A stretch of 64,000 nt of DNA from positions 62,001 through 126,000 of the forward strand of contig JAUJYZ010000181.1 in assembly GCA_033675265.1 (NCBI GenBank), given 5' to 3'. Position numbers and translations under genes: made by a program. A model generated the notes under the pieces. It saw only the letters and a list, made by a program, of their open reading frames with translations. It was not told the DNA's origin and did not search any database. The DNA comes from Actinostola sp. cb2023. Taxonomy: Eukaryota; Cnidaria; Anthozoa; Actiniaria; Actinostolidae. Positions 1 to 10,975 of the stretch are shown here, piece after piece; position 1 is the first letter of the stretch; every line of letters starts with the position of its first letter.

Positions 1-157
1 GTCTCTCAGCAATAACCACCGCAGGTATCAAACGTTCCTCAACTTTCTCCTCTTCAATTACACTTTCCATTACTCTCCGTTCTTCTTCTTCCAATTTCCT
101 TGTTTCTTCTTGTTGTTGAATTACCTTCAAATACTCTGAGCACATATAGCATATTGC
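1..157 (-). CDS. Exon 3 of left-edge gene, Glu-rich coiled coil (partial)
   Basis: Acceptor ATCTAG|CA. Joined to exon 2 it completes a proline codon and the PICYMC motif, then runs through CSEYLKVIQQQEE into an acidic/basic heptad-like stretch ending AVVIAER at the window edge. It is open to base 1, so the exon or gene continues outside. Confidence 0.68.
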
Positions 158-745
158 TAGATCAAATAAGAAAAAATGGATCTCAGCAATTTAGGTAGCT
201 GCTGTCTCAGGCAAACATGGAATGATTCACGTCAATTTTCGTACTTACGCGATCCAACTGAAATAAATTGTCCCGTTTTCTCGAGAATCAAACGTGAGTG
301 CATGCTGTTTATTCTGCGTAACCCTTTCACAGTAGCAGATTTGTGCGCAATTAAGGGTTGCGGTACTGAACATCTGACTTTGCGTGTTCGCCATCTAATG
401 CCATACTCGTCTCGATGTCGAGGACATATAGTCAGCAACAAATGGGACTCATCAGTTGAAAATATTCCTAAACATTAGAGAAGGCTTAAATTTACTATAT
501 GATCAGTGAAATGGTACTGTATAAACGATACAAATGTACAAAGAAACAATACCTGCTCTTGCAAGCAGCAACTTCATTTCGTTGTTCAGGGACAAATCTT
601 CGCTAATCCCATTCATTTCTAGATGTCTCGGCACATCTCTATTGCATTCTGCCATAGGAACACATTGAAACTGGTCTGGATATTCTGGACTAACTCCACA
701 AGACACGTTGCTTTTTACACGAGCCGAAAAGCTACACAACGCCAT
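1..745 (-). CDS. Left-edge gene, partial: Cys/His-motif, Glu-rich coiled-coil protein (3 exons)
   Basis: Three exons join cleanly on the minus strand: 745-553, 467-249 and 157-1 (running off the window), giving 189 codons plus 2 nt. Every junction is phase 1 with GT/AG ends, and the joined frame stays open. I chose the ATG at 745 because it has a purine at -3 and G at +4 and opens with MALCSFSARVKS. The product has an N-terminal stretch of about 64 residues, then a module with ICPRHRDEYGIRW, KVRC and, created only by splicing, SVGSPICYMC. This spaced CxxH...C...CxxC pattern looks zinc-binding. A Glu/Lys/Gln-rich coiled coil (QQQEETRKLEEEERR) follows. I have a memory of similar modules in unnamed invertebrate, sometimes transposon-linked, proteins, but no named family can be assigned. 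It could be a host gene or a domesticated or mobile-element gene. The exon structure is well supported; the function is unknown. Confidence 0.72.
249..467 (-). CDS. Exon 2 of left-edge gene, Cys/His module
   Basis: 219 nt, phase 1 in and out. Acceptor is GTTTAG|GA and donor TCGC|GTAAGT, a near-ideal donor. It encodes ICPRHRDEYGIRW, KVRCSVPQPL, LRRINSMHSR and GQFISVGS. Translation past the donor hits a stop six codons later, which supports the splice. Confidence 0.72.
553..745 (-). CDS. Exon 1 of left-edge gene
   Basis: Start exon of 193 nt (64 codons plus 1 nt). Donor is GCAG|GTATTG. An in-frame TTG lies two codons upstream of the ATG and is unlikely to be used. The encoded segment is polar with several Cys (SCGVSPEY, FQCVPMAEC) and recognisable as no domain. 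Confidence 0.65.
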
Positions 746-2560
746 TTCCAACTAGTGCAGTACTGGATTGAGCAATGTCACTTCAAATTTCGAAACATCG
801 TGCAAAGATCCAGATATAATTTATTCAAAATGTATCAACCATTAACTGGATAACTGGATTAATCAAAGGCCAATGTAAGCTATTTTAAAGCTCCAAAAAC
901 TGCTACAACAGGATACAAACACTGATTTGACCGTGACAAGTCTTGGCCTTGTACGGTGAGTCCATTATGTTTAGTGAGTGGCCTACTCATGCAGTTACAG
1001 AAGTCAGTTGTAAGTATCTCAAAAGTTTATCGTATCGGTTGAATGAAGTTGCAAATAACAGAATACCGAATAAATGGTTGTTTTAAAATGCGTAGCGACA
1101 GTTAAACGGTTCGTGATCAATTTCATTAGCCGGTTACTTCCGATTGTCTTTGAAAGGTCGACAATGTTTTCACTCTTTTATCATGCGATATTCTCAACAT
1201 TGTATATCTTTTCAAATATCAGAAATCTACCTATCTAGAGCCGATAGTGGCAAACTAGAACTTGCAAGCCTCGTCTAACAACATCGTCACTGATGCCGGT
1301 TTTTAATCGGTTTTTGTAGCGTGACCGTCAGTTGTTTATCTGATACGGTTTCACAGAGAACAACTTCCGTTTTCTTAGTTTATCAACTATAGAAGCATAG
1401 CTAGAAGGTATTACAAACGACTTTTGGAATAGAAATGGGTTCTCTCGTACTTTACTTCGCTTTGGGGTTAGTTTGGACATTTCTTTGCGTATCGCATATC
1501 TCGTTGAAGACGTTCAAATGGCACGAGTTAATATTTCACTGCGCGGTCGCGTTTTAATTTGCAGAGCTGACTTTTTGCCTGTCAAAACTAGAATAAGCGT
1601 GCTTTCATGCAGTGTAATTTTTTTACCCATTTATTAGGTACCAGGATCGATTTTGGAAGGTTGAACTTGGTCCTTATTTTTGCCGTTGCAAGAACGTAAA
1701 ATAAGACGGTGTAGATCAAGGTCAAAACCACATATTCATAAAGGATTTTGTTCAAAACTTTGTAGCAATTCTTGAAGCTAGTGAGTTGTTTGCAATGTGT
1801 GAGCAACATCAATTTGATTGAAACATTTGCGAGCTCTCGTCATCGCTTTAAAGTTGGCTCATAATTTGTGCATATTAATGAGGTAAAATCGGAAATTTAA
1901 TTGACTTTTTAAACTTTTGTAAATTTCTCAAAATTGAAAACGCGCTGGGATTTTTTAGTATGATTTCCTAAAACAGTTCACCCAAGGGGGTGTTTTGGTG
2001 AAATAAAAACAAATTCGAAATTTCACAACTGATTTGAGATTCTCGTTCCTTACAGGCACGCCCTCTTAAGAGTGAATGTCTGATAGAACTGAGAATCGCC
2101 GGTCAGTGACCCCTTGGACAAATGTCTCAAATTTTGCCAGATGATACCTTTGGGTAACCTATTTTCGAAAAGCATATATAAAGTTCCAGTGCCTTTTCAT
2201 TTTTTTTTAAATTGAGAAAGTTCAAAAGTGTGGTCGAATTGCTGTTTTTGATTGTCGCTCTGTCCAAATAATGGCGTGAGTACGAAGCGTCTCTTTAGCC
2301 TCAAAACTATTTCAATACCAATCAAACTTTACACAGATAAAGAAGCACTATCGATAATGAATTTGAGTCCAAAAATTTTTCTGATCTGTAAATCAAATAT
2401 TTTTGCGAGCCATTTCGAAAATGAGTATAAAGTGCACAGAAAGTTACGGCAAAAAATAGGGTATATTAAATCGCATAAAAAGGTTCCTGGTATGTCATTG
2501 TTGCTGACGCAGCGAGCGAGCAAGGAAGCAATTCTAATTCATTCACATAGGTAGAAAAAA
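746..2560. other. Intergenic, probable promoter side of left-edge gene
   Basis: No long coding frame or clear repeat. Bases 1435-1557 (+) hold a 40-codon frame, MGSLVLYFALGLVWTFLCVS and on, that looks like a signal peptide with a possible donor (GTTAGT) inside. It could be a start exon of a secreted or membrane protein, but the donor phase (2) does not fit the phase-1 Ig exon at 33220, so I do not call it a gene. Confidence 0.3.
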
Positions 2561-2578
2561 TCTCGATTTTTACCCGGC

Positions 2579-2646
2579 ATGCAGTTTCCAAGAACCATCA
2601 TGCAATTCTCAAGAACCATCATGCAATTCTCAAGAACCATCATGCT
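2579..2646 (+). repeat. 21-bp tandem repeat, 3 copies
   Basis: The unit CAATTCTCAAGAACCATCATG is repeated, the first copy diverged (GCAGTTTCC...). It creates a short repeated peptide on the minus strand that is a by-product. Confidence 0.8.
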
Positions 2647-4057
2647 TTTTGCGCCAACTCCTACATACGCTATAGCCTGAAGCGAGTTGTTTTCAAGCTT
2701 TCGCGTTTCTGATCGGTAAATGTCGTGCCCAAAATCTGTGTCCCTAATTAATTTGTACATGTGTATGTTTCTTTAGCCGGTATATCCTGACTCGTAAGCA
2801 CATCAGATACCGTATCTTGTGCTTTTCGTGGGAATTGTGTAGTTCAGAAGATCACCGTATAATTGAGCTGATTAGTGCCGGCTGACCATGTGTCAGTTTC
2901 AAGTGTGAATATTCGCATTGACATCTCAATTATAAGTAATACATTAGTTATTCATAAGCTATCCAGATTTTCAAATAGACAAATACTATTCAAAACAAAG
3001 AAAGGTAGACTCGCCTAATAATTTGCATACTTGTCACTTGGCATAAAACAAAACATTTCATAACTAACTACAGTAGTCTAAGCTCTCTGGCACCAACTCT
3101 TATCCACAACTACTAACATTGCATTCACCGTCAGCATTCACTGCTGTTAGGTAGCCTAGTTGCTGCGAGCCGCCAGGCGAGCAGCGAAACTAATCTTGAC
3201 GGAGTTCCTGTGTCATGTTTGGTCGTGTGGGATTTGGGCACTTATGTGGATGCAACGAGAATCTCGACTGCATTTCACGGAGTTTGGATGATTTTTGTGA
3301 GCCACGGTACTTTTGATCAGCGCACACTCACAACACGTTCAATCGATTTTAATATTGAGTATCGTTTATTTTTCGCTGATTCAAGCCAGGAAAGTGTTCG
3401 TTTTCTACAAATCCATGATGTCAAATGCAACTTTATTCATTGCTGGAAGCATTCATCGGGGTCATGAACAATTTAGTGACATTTCAAGGGGAAGACAATG
3501 TTCTTTTATGAGTTTTCAGTGCTGTTGTGTGCTCAGTCACGTCCAGTTCCACAATGAAGTACTTAAGCTTAAGTTACTTCTACAGTCGATCAGAGTTGAC
3601 CGAAGGAGACAGCATGTACTTGAATGCTTTTGAAAGACACAGTTAGTATCCCAGATGCTGTCGCTGACCTATCTACCTGATCGAGATTGTTGGTCTTCGT
3701 CAAACCAATCCGGCCCATGCCATTGCCATTGGCATTGAGGCAACTACTGAATCAAATTATACGATCCATCCTGGTGTACTTTTATCTTCTACAAGTGTGC
3801 TATGAGGCTTCGACATCTTTCCTGATATCTGGCCAGTAACATTGTATATAATATACACCAAACACAATTTCTCTATTTCTCTATTTCATACACTATTTGT
3901 ATTAATTACTGCATATCAGTAGAATACAAACTATTACAAGCGTGCAACATAAATAGTGCAAAGTATTGCATGCTTTTAGTGCTGGTACATGTCTATAGCT
4001 GTCTGTCTATGACCAGATTATTATAGTGTTAGCATTTGTATTAAGCAACACCAAACT
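2647..4057. other. Intergenic, nothing assignable
   Basis: AT-rich sequence with scattered short frames (for example 3210-3633) that have no splice-site logic or domain signature. I see no RNA gene or TIR element here. Confidence 0.4.
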
Positions 4058-4196
4058 CGGGTGGGAATGATAATTAATAGAGACATGGAATGGAACAATG
4101 TGACCAGGATGGGAATGAGAATCAATGGAGATGTGGGATGGGAACAATGGGACAAGGGTGGGAATAAGAATCAGTAGATATATGGGAGGGAAATAG
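4058..4196 (+). repeat. Minisatellite, about 49-bp unit, 3 degenerate copies
   Basis: Each unit contains GGGAATRAGAATCARTRGA followed by a TGGGAYGGGAACAATG-like stretch and a purine-rich joint (GGTGGGAAT). The copies differ at many positions. Confidence 0.65.
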
Positions 4197-4311
4197 GTTT
4201 TTTGTAAGCTAGAACACATGACACAGTAATAAAGTTATTATTATTATTATACCGCATTTTTATTATTTTATTTTACCACTAATACACCTTGCTGACAAGG
4301 GACAGCCACAT

Positions 4312-4366
4312 ATATGCATTGAAAGCTACATTTCACATGTATGCATTGAAAGCTACATTTCACTTT
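4312..4366 (+). repeat. 27-bp direct duplication
   Basis: CACATRTATGCATTGAAAGC plus TACATTT occurs twice back to back, followed by a shorter third start (CACTTTTATG). Confidence 0.75.
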
Positions 4367-4469
4367 TATGTGTTACCATGTACGGCAGTGCACAACTCGC
4401 AGCACTTCACTTTCTACCAGAAACTACTAGTTCTACATTTAAACTTTATAGCCTTAAAGTTATGTTATT

Positions 4470-4499
4470 ACTCGGGCCCAGGCCGCAGGCCGCCCGAGT
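4470..4499 (+). repeat. Hairpin H1 of the ACTCGGGC family
   Basis: ACTCGGGC and GCCCGAGT flank CCAGGCCGCAGGCC, a compact GC-rich stem-loop in AT-rich DNA. It is followed by TTAGAAAATGCG and a long family-specific stretch (TCGAGTTTCAAGATTACTC) found again near 17745, 19235 and 23805. It marks one edge of the repeat family. Confidence 0.7.
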
Positions 4500-4682
4500 T
4501 AGAAAATGCGGATTTCGGTAGTAGTCGTCGTCGTAGTTTTTTTGGTTGGTGAAAGAATGACGAAAGTATGCGACGTATTTAATCGTATCGAGTTTCAAGA
4601 TTACTCAGCAGATAAGGGAATGCTCGTCGTTGCAGGACTCGAGCTCGATAAAACATGCTTTCCTTGCAATTTCAGTACTGTG

Positions 4683-4740
4683 AACTTTACAGTATATCAG
4701 TAAAAACGTTAAACTTTACAGTATATCAGTAAAAACGTTA
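4683..4740 (+). repeat. 28-bp tandem duplication
   Basis: The string AACTTTACAGTATATCAG followed by TAAAAACGTTA occurs twice in direct succession inside the first family copy. Confidence 0.8.
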
Positions 4741-5180
4741 ATAGCTTCAATCTAAATTTAGATGAGAAAATACTTTTATTTTGACCCCTTGACCTCCGTT
4801 GCTTTCCCTTATTGGTTTGTGCTTTCTAATCTTTCTTGCCCAGACTTCATGTCTGCTTCGGATGCGCTGTAGACGTCCCAAGTACGTGCTTCGGAAATAC
4901 GATTCGGAGATTTTTATCTGTGCTCACCGACAGATATACGTCACGCAACTGTCAGTCATTGTCAGGTCCCTCTTCACGCAACTGACATTGTCCTTGTTTT
5001 AGAACCGCCGCGCAGCGCTATTTAAAGCAGAATTTCCACGCTGAAAACAAGTCAGTGAACGGCAAAAATACAATCAAAATCAAAACGTCATTAGATATTA
5101 GGGATCTGTTGCAGAAGACGCTCAACGAGCGTATATTCGGGTATTGTGAGAATGACAGTTGCGTGACGAGAAACTATTTA

Positions 5181-5929
5181 TCGATGACTCATAAAGATTC
5201 GTGGAGGTACATCTGTATTACATCTTTAAACATACTTGAGGTCACTTGAGGTTGAATATTCATGGCGCGACAAACGTGTCAATAGCGTTGCGCACAGATG
5301 ACGTCATCAGTTTAGACCCCCCATCAAGACTCAGACAAACATTGCCACACGTGCGTATATATCCTATACAATCACTGTGAATATGACTAGTTATTCGACT
5401 CGCTGTTTAACGATTTTTACGGAGAATGAAGGTGTTCCTGGTTCTCACTTCGACAAAGAACCTTAGTAACTATACCGTAGATCAGTTAAAACGATGGCTA
5501 ACTTGCACAGGCCTCAAGAAAAGCGGCAAAAACACTCTTCAGACTGCTCACTCGAACGTTCTATAAAACTCTCTCCGAGGTACGTTAAATATATTAAAAA
5601 GCTTCTCAAAGAACTATATAATTATTGGCCTTCTTATTGATGTTATTATTATTAGTTGTAAGTAGTGTATTGTCCAAGTCTAAATTGTATTGTATCAGAT
5701 TAAAGAATTAGACGGAAAATCTGTGCCTTGGCGGGACTCGATCCTTCGATCGCGAACACGGCTTCGTATTTGAAAATCCCCGGGGGAAATCCTCCGTGGG
5801 GAAAGTCAATAAAGTATGTTATTTACGGTCTATTGATTATGACCAATTTCGTCATTAATTGACTATACATACGTACAAAATATTTGGTCATTATGTATAT
5901 ATGAACACAACATTACAATTATATACATA
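5181..5929. other. E1 interior, left of satellite
   Basis: No convincing coding frame. The last 50 bases (5878-5929) contain degenerate pieces of the satellite (TTTGGTCATTATG, AACACAACATTACAA), suggesting a decayed array edge. Confidence 0.4.
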
Positions 5930-6029
5930 GCTACTTTGTGGTCATTATCTAATCACCACAAACTGCCTAGGAATATATATGATACCGTCTTGTGGTCATT
6001 ATCTAATCACCACAAACTGCCTAGGAATA

Positions 6030-6328
6030 CACCTATTTCAATAAAGGTTGTCGAGGACATCAGTCAATAGGTTATAGGTTATACGTCGTTCCAAGACCGA
6101 ACTGCATTATGGTAACAGATTGAATGGCTAAAACGATATGAAAGGCTGTATGATATCGTACCTATTTCAATTTCAACAGGCCAAGACAAATTTTGAATCG
6201 AATTTTATGGAATATTTCTGGCATACATGTCAATTTAAGCTGCTACCACAATGCAGTTCGGTCTTGCAACGACCTATAACCTATTGCCTATGGACAGTTG
6301 TCCTCGACAACCTTTTTTGAAATAGGTG
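6030..6328. mobile_element. MITE, 299 bp, TA duplication, in satellite
   Basis: Terminal inverted repeats of about 85 bp (CACCTATTTCAATAAAGG ... AAATAGGTG). TA lies on both sides (6028-6029, 6329-6330). Removing the element and one TA restores CCTAGGAATATATGTG, exactly the satellite consensus, so this is a precise insertion. The TA target suggests a Tc1/mariner-type mobiliser, though the terminus is not one I recognise. Confidence 0.92.
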
Positions 6329-7350
6329 TATATGTGATACCGTCTTGTGGTCATTATCTAATCACCACAAACTGCCTAGGAATAAGTGTGATACGATCTT
6401 GTGGTCATTATCTAATCACCACAAACTGTCTAGGTATATATGTGATACGATCTTGTGGTCATTATCTAATCACCACAAACTGTCTAGGTATATATGTGAT
6501 ACCGTCTTGTGGTCAGTATGATACGATCTTGTGGTCATTATCTAATCACCACAAACTGCCTAGGAATAAGTATGATACGATCTTGTGGTCATTATCTAAT
6601 CACCACAAACTGTCTAGGAATATATGTTATACCGTCTTGTGGTCATTATCTAATCACCACAAACTGCCTAGGAATATATGTGATACCGTCTTGTGGTCAT
6701 TATCTAATCACCACAAACTGCCTAGGAATAAGTATGATACGATCTTGTGGTCATTATCTAATCACCACAAACTGTCTAGGTATATATATGATACCGTCTT
6801 GTGGTCATTATCTAATCACCACAAACTGCCTAGGAATATATGTGATACCGTCTTGTGGTCATTAACTAATCACCACAAACTGTCTAGGAATATATGTGAT
6901 ACCGTCTTGTGGTCATTATCTAATCACCACAAACTGTCTAGGTATATATGTGATACCGTCTTGTGGTCATTAACTAATCACCACAAACTGTCTAGGAATA
7001 TATGTGATACCGTCTTGTGGTCATTATCTAATCACCACAAACTGCCTAGGAATATATGTGATACCGTCTTGTGGTCATTATCTAATCACCACAAACTGCC
7101 TAGGAATAAGTATGATACGATCTTGTGGTCATTATCTAATCACCACAAACTGTCTAGGTATATAGATGATACCGTCTTGTGGTCATTATCTAATCACCAC
7201 AAACTGCCTAGGAATATATGTGATACCGTCTTGTGGTCATTAACTAATCACCACAAACTGTCTAGGAATATATGTGATACCGTCTTGTGGTCATTATCTA
7301 ATCACCACAAACTGTCTAGGTATATATGTGATACCGTCTTGTGGTCATTA

Positions 7351-7607
7351 GGGAACCCGGCTTAAGCTTTACAAAATCTACGACGGCGACGTCAACCGGA
7401 AGTACAAATAACTTTTGTTCAGAGTTTCATACTTTCATAGTTGGTATTCCCAGTGGATGAAGTAACCTCACAGGCAAAGGATTTGACTTAGGGCGCGTTC
7501 ACACTGGGATTCTAGATCGATCTGAGAAATGTACGAAAACCCCGAACAGAAGTTATTGACACTTCCGGGTGACGTCGCCGTGGTAGATTTTGCAAAGCTT
7601 AAGTTCC
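7351..7607. mobile_element. MITE, 257 bp, TA duplication, in satellite
   Basis: Inverted ends GGGAACCCGGCTTAAGC and GCTTAAGTTCC, with inner arms containing AAATCTACGACGGCGACGTC and its complement. TA at 7349-7350 and 7608-7609. Deleting it rebuilds CATTATCTAATCACC, the satellite consensus. A different family from the MITE at 6030. Confidence 0.9.
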
Positions 7608-7655
7608 TATCTAATCACCACAAACTGCCTAGAAATATATGGTATACCGGTCAAT

Positions 7656-8040
7656 TATCTTTTTACACGGCTCAAAGCGAGAGCACTTTGTAAGTATTTT
7701 TAGCCGATTTGATTCCGTTTCTGAATGAAGTTCATTCATTCGTTCATTCATTCATTCGTCAATAACTAATATATTGCGGGACAGGAAAAAGTGTCTGTTG
7801 TCCGTATTAAACGGGTATATTTTATAGACATTTGTATGATTTTCGTTAGGGACAGAACAACATGTCCGTATTAACCGGGTGTTCGTAAGAGGCTGGGTTC
7901 CACTGTATATACAATCATCACCAAACGAGAAATAAGCCGTTAACAAACGGCCTAAAATGTCACTTGCCGAACGGGAAATAAGCCACTGTTCATCCAGCCA
8001 GAAGTTTTCCCAGAAAAATTCTTTCCCAGGGGAGAGAATA
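7656..8040. other. E1 interior between arrays
   Basis: Contains a short TTCATTCATTCG tandem run (7728-7759) and otherwise unassigned sequence. Long minus-strand frames here overlap the neighbouring MITE and show no domain. Confidence 0.4.
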
Positions 8041-8249
8041 CAGTTGAACCTCCGGTTGCGACCACTCTCGTAAGCGAACACCTCTCGTAAGCAAACACTC
8101 TCGTAAGCGACCAGTTTTCCAAAATCAATGAAATGTTCAGTTTCAAGTGAAATCACTATAGTTGGAACCTCTCGTAACGACCGCGGGCCTCTCGTAAGTG
8201 ACCACAAAGTTTGACATTTTGGGTGGTCGCTTACGGGAGGTTACTACTG
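8041..8249. mobile_element. Tc1/mariner-type MITE (CAGTTGAACCTC family), older copy
   Basis: The left end CAGTTGAACCTCCGGTTG follows a TA. The right end complements to CAGTAGTAACCTCCCG. The interior repeats CTCTCGTAAGCGA. The copy at 58333-58519 has the same ends and CTTACGAGAGG motifs. The right TA is lost, so this copy is older or damaged. Confidence 0.8.
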
Positions 8250-9271
8250 TTTTTCCAAACCAAAAAAGTTACTGAATGTTTTTGATTTAATATTTTATGA
8301 AATAAAACAATTCCCAAAAATATTTTCTATCCACGTAACCTAATATATATTCTGTATATTTCATATTTTTATGGGATAATAGTTCAATTAATTTTGATAA
8401 AGACATTCAATTCGCTTTGCGCGTATGTATTTCTGATATTAGCAATTTCCAAAGGAATAGTATTCACTTATTCCTTAAATTGGGTCTATACTTCAGTGAC
8501 AATAAAAGCACAATACCGGTAACTGTGACTAAAACTACACCTTTAAAAAAAATGTAAAGCAATCAGTTCAGTGTATTACCTTCGAACGATCCGCTCCCAT
8601 AAAATCCACAATATCTGCACTTGGACAATCCATGCCGACTGACGTATCGAAATCAATTTGAACAGTTTAAGAAATTTAAGAATTTTAGCTAATTTATCAC
8701 TATTGATATATATTCAAATATTTGTTAAAAGTGCAAAATAAAAAGTTGAGTTGTAATTGGATTGAGTTTTTGGACTCGAGATAGGACTTCTTCACACTAC
8801 GAAGTAGATGTCAAGAAGAGACTGTAACACAGAAGGGATTGTATTTTGTATTCAGTTGATGCAACATGATTCCTCTTTCTGTGATTGGTCAGAGATACAC
8901 ACGAAGGTGCGAAAAGCAGCACTGATTCATGATTACAATAGACTCATTATATTCCTGATGCACTAGTCAAAGCAAATTCCCACCAAACCTCCCCCCCCCA
9001 TAAAAGGCGGGGGAAAAAGGCGGACAGGGGAGGGAAGTAACGACAATGCGCCACCTGTTGTGACAATTCTGGAGAGCAAAAGCCAGGACAAATTCACTGC
9101 CTCGTAATAATAAAACTTTCCTTTATTTGCACTTTTACGATAATATTACAAGTTTTTGTATTGGTAAATACACAAGCGGACTGATAAAAAAATACACTTT
9201 TCTATAACACTGCTAAAGACCGGTTTAGCTAGCTATAAAGCCGATAGCCCCAGTGTGATAATTGACCCACC
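8250..9271. other. Interval between satellite arrays
   Basis: AT-rich, no coding signal. A C/G-run segment lies at 8989-9030 (CCCCCCCCC then GGCGGGGGAAAAAGGCGG). I see no TIR pair here. Confidence 0.4.
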
Positions 9272-10975
9272 ATTCCTAGGCAGTTTGTGGTGATTAGATA
9301 ATGACCACAAGATCGTACACTACATATACCTAGACAGTTTGTGGTGATTAGATAATGACCACAAGATCGTACACTACATATACCTAGGCAGTTTGTGGTG
9401 ATTAGATAATGACCACAAGATCGTACACTACATATACCTAGACAGTTTGTGGTGATTAGTTAATGACCACAAGATCGTATCATACTTATTCCTAGGCAGT
9501 TTGTGGTGATTAGATAATGACCACAAGACGGTATCACATATATACCTAGACAGTTTGTGGTGATTAGATAATGACCACAAGATCGTATCATACTTATTCC
9601 TAGGCAGTTTGTGGTGATTAGATAATGACCACAAGACGGTATCACATATATTCCTAGGCAGTTTGTGGTGATTAGTTAATGACCACAACATCGTACCTAC
9701 ATATACCTAGACAGTTTGTGGTGATTAGATAATGACCACAAGATCGTATCACATATATTCCTAGGCAGTTTGTGGTGATTAGATAATGACCACAAGATCG
9801 TATCACACTTATTCCTAGGCAGTTTGTGGTGATTAGATAATGACCACAACATCGTACACTACATATACCTAGGCAGTTTGTGGTGATTAGTTAATGACCA
9901 CAAGACGGTGGCACATATATTCCTAGGCAGTTTGTGGTGATTAGATAATGACCACAACCGCATCGTACACTACATATACCTAGACAGTTTGTGGTGATTA
10001 TTAATGACCACAAGACGGTATCACATATATTCCTAGGCAGTTTGTGGTGATTAGATAATGACCACAACCGCATCGTACACTACATATACCTAGACAGTTT
10101 GTGGTGATTTAGTTAATGACCACAAGATCGTACACTACATATACCTAGACAGTTTGTGGTGATTAGTTAATGACCACAAGACGGTATCACATATATTCCT
10201 AGACAGTTTGTGGTGATTAGATAATGACCACAACATCGTACACTACATATACCTAGACAGTTTGTGGTGATTAGATAATGACCACAAGATCGTATCACAT
10301 ATATTCCTAGGCAGTTTGTGGTGATTAGATAATGACCACAACATCGTACACTATATACCTAGACAGTTTGTGGTGATTAGATAATGACCACAAGATCGTA
10401 TCATACTTATTCCTAGGCAGTTTGTGGTGATTAGTTAATGACCACAAGACGGTATCACATATATTCCTAGGCAGTTTGTGGTGATTAGTTAATGACCACA
10501 ACATCGTACACTACATATACCTAGACAGTTTGTGGTGATTAGATAATGACCACAAGACGGTATCACATATATTCCTAGGCAGTTTGTGGTGATTAGTTAA
10601 TGACCACAAGACGGTATCACATATATACATAGGCAGTTTGTGGTGATTAGGTAATGACCACAAGTGCGTGTATATGTATATATCAACGTTAGTTTGTGGT
10701 GATTAGGTAATGACCACAAGTGCGTGTATATGTATCCCGGGATATGTATATACCTAGGCAGTTTGTGGTGATTAGGTAATGACCACAAGTGCGTGTATAT
10801 GTATATATCAACGTTAGTTTGTGGTGATTAGGTAATGACCACAAGTGCGTGTATATGAATATTCCTAGGCAGTTTGTGGTGATTAGGTAATGACCACAAG
10901 TGCGTGTATATGTATATATCAACGTTAGTTTGTGGTGATTAGGTAATGACCACAAGTGCGTGTATATGTATATAT
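9272..10975 (-). repeat. 54-bp hairpin satellite, array 2, inverted (about 30 units)
   Basis: The same unit as array 1 but reverse-complemented: CAGTTTGTGGTGATTAGATA then ATGACCACAAGACGG then TATCACATATATTCCTAGG. Junction variants alternate (GATCGTACACTACATATAC, GACGGTATCACATATATTC, GATCGTATCATACTTATTC). From about 10620 a distinct subfamily appears with TGCGTGTATATGTATATATC. The arrays face each other across 1.6 kb. Confidence 0.93.
10620..10975 (-). repeat. Dimeric subfamily at the end of array 2
   Basis: Units share GATTAGGTAATGACCACAAG and TGCGTGTATATG, but their joints alternate between CCTAGGCAG and CAACGTTAG, giving a dimer of about 110 bp repeated roughly three times. GTAATG replaces ATAATG throughout, so this block was amplified separately. 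Confidence 0.8.

Larger units (their letters stand above)
5930..7655 (+). repeat. 54-bp hairpin satellite, array 1 (about 21 units, two MITE insertions)
   Basis: The unit has CCTAGGAATATATGTGATAC, then CGTCTTGTGGT, then CATTATCTAATC, then ACCACAAACTG. TTGTGGT and ACCACAA pair, and ATTA/TAAT extends the stem to 12 bp with one mismatch and a 2-nt loop. Because 54 is 18 codons and few stops occur, several frames are open for hundreds of codons; these are not genes. Two MITEs (6030-6328, 7351-7607) interrupt the array, each inserted in a unit whose neighbours show the empty site. One unit near 6512 is truncated. Confidence 0.93.

Noticed and set aside
176..478. 100-residue plus-strand frame MDLSNLGSCC...
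   Set aside because: Antisense to the well-supported minus-strand exon 2, which explains the open frame.
1435..1557. Signal-peptide exon of the receptor
   Set aside because: The hydrophobic start looks right, but its best donor is phase 2 while the Ig exon needs phase 1, and it lies 32 kb upstream.
6298..7365. 355-codon frame of 18-residue repeats (DTVLWSLSNHHKLPRN...)
   Set aside because: The 54-bp satellite unit is a multiple of 3 with few stops, so several frames stay open; the same peptide appears on the other strand of the inverted array. No start context or non-repetitive part.
5930..10975. CRISPR-like array
   Set aside because: Units are contiguous with near-identical sequence and no unique spacers; eukaryotic satellite.
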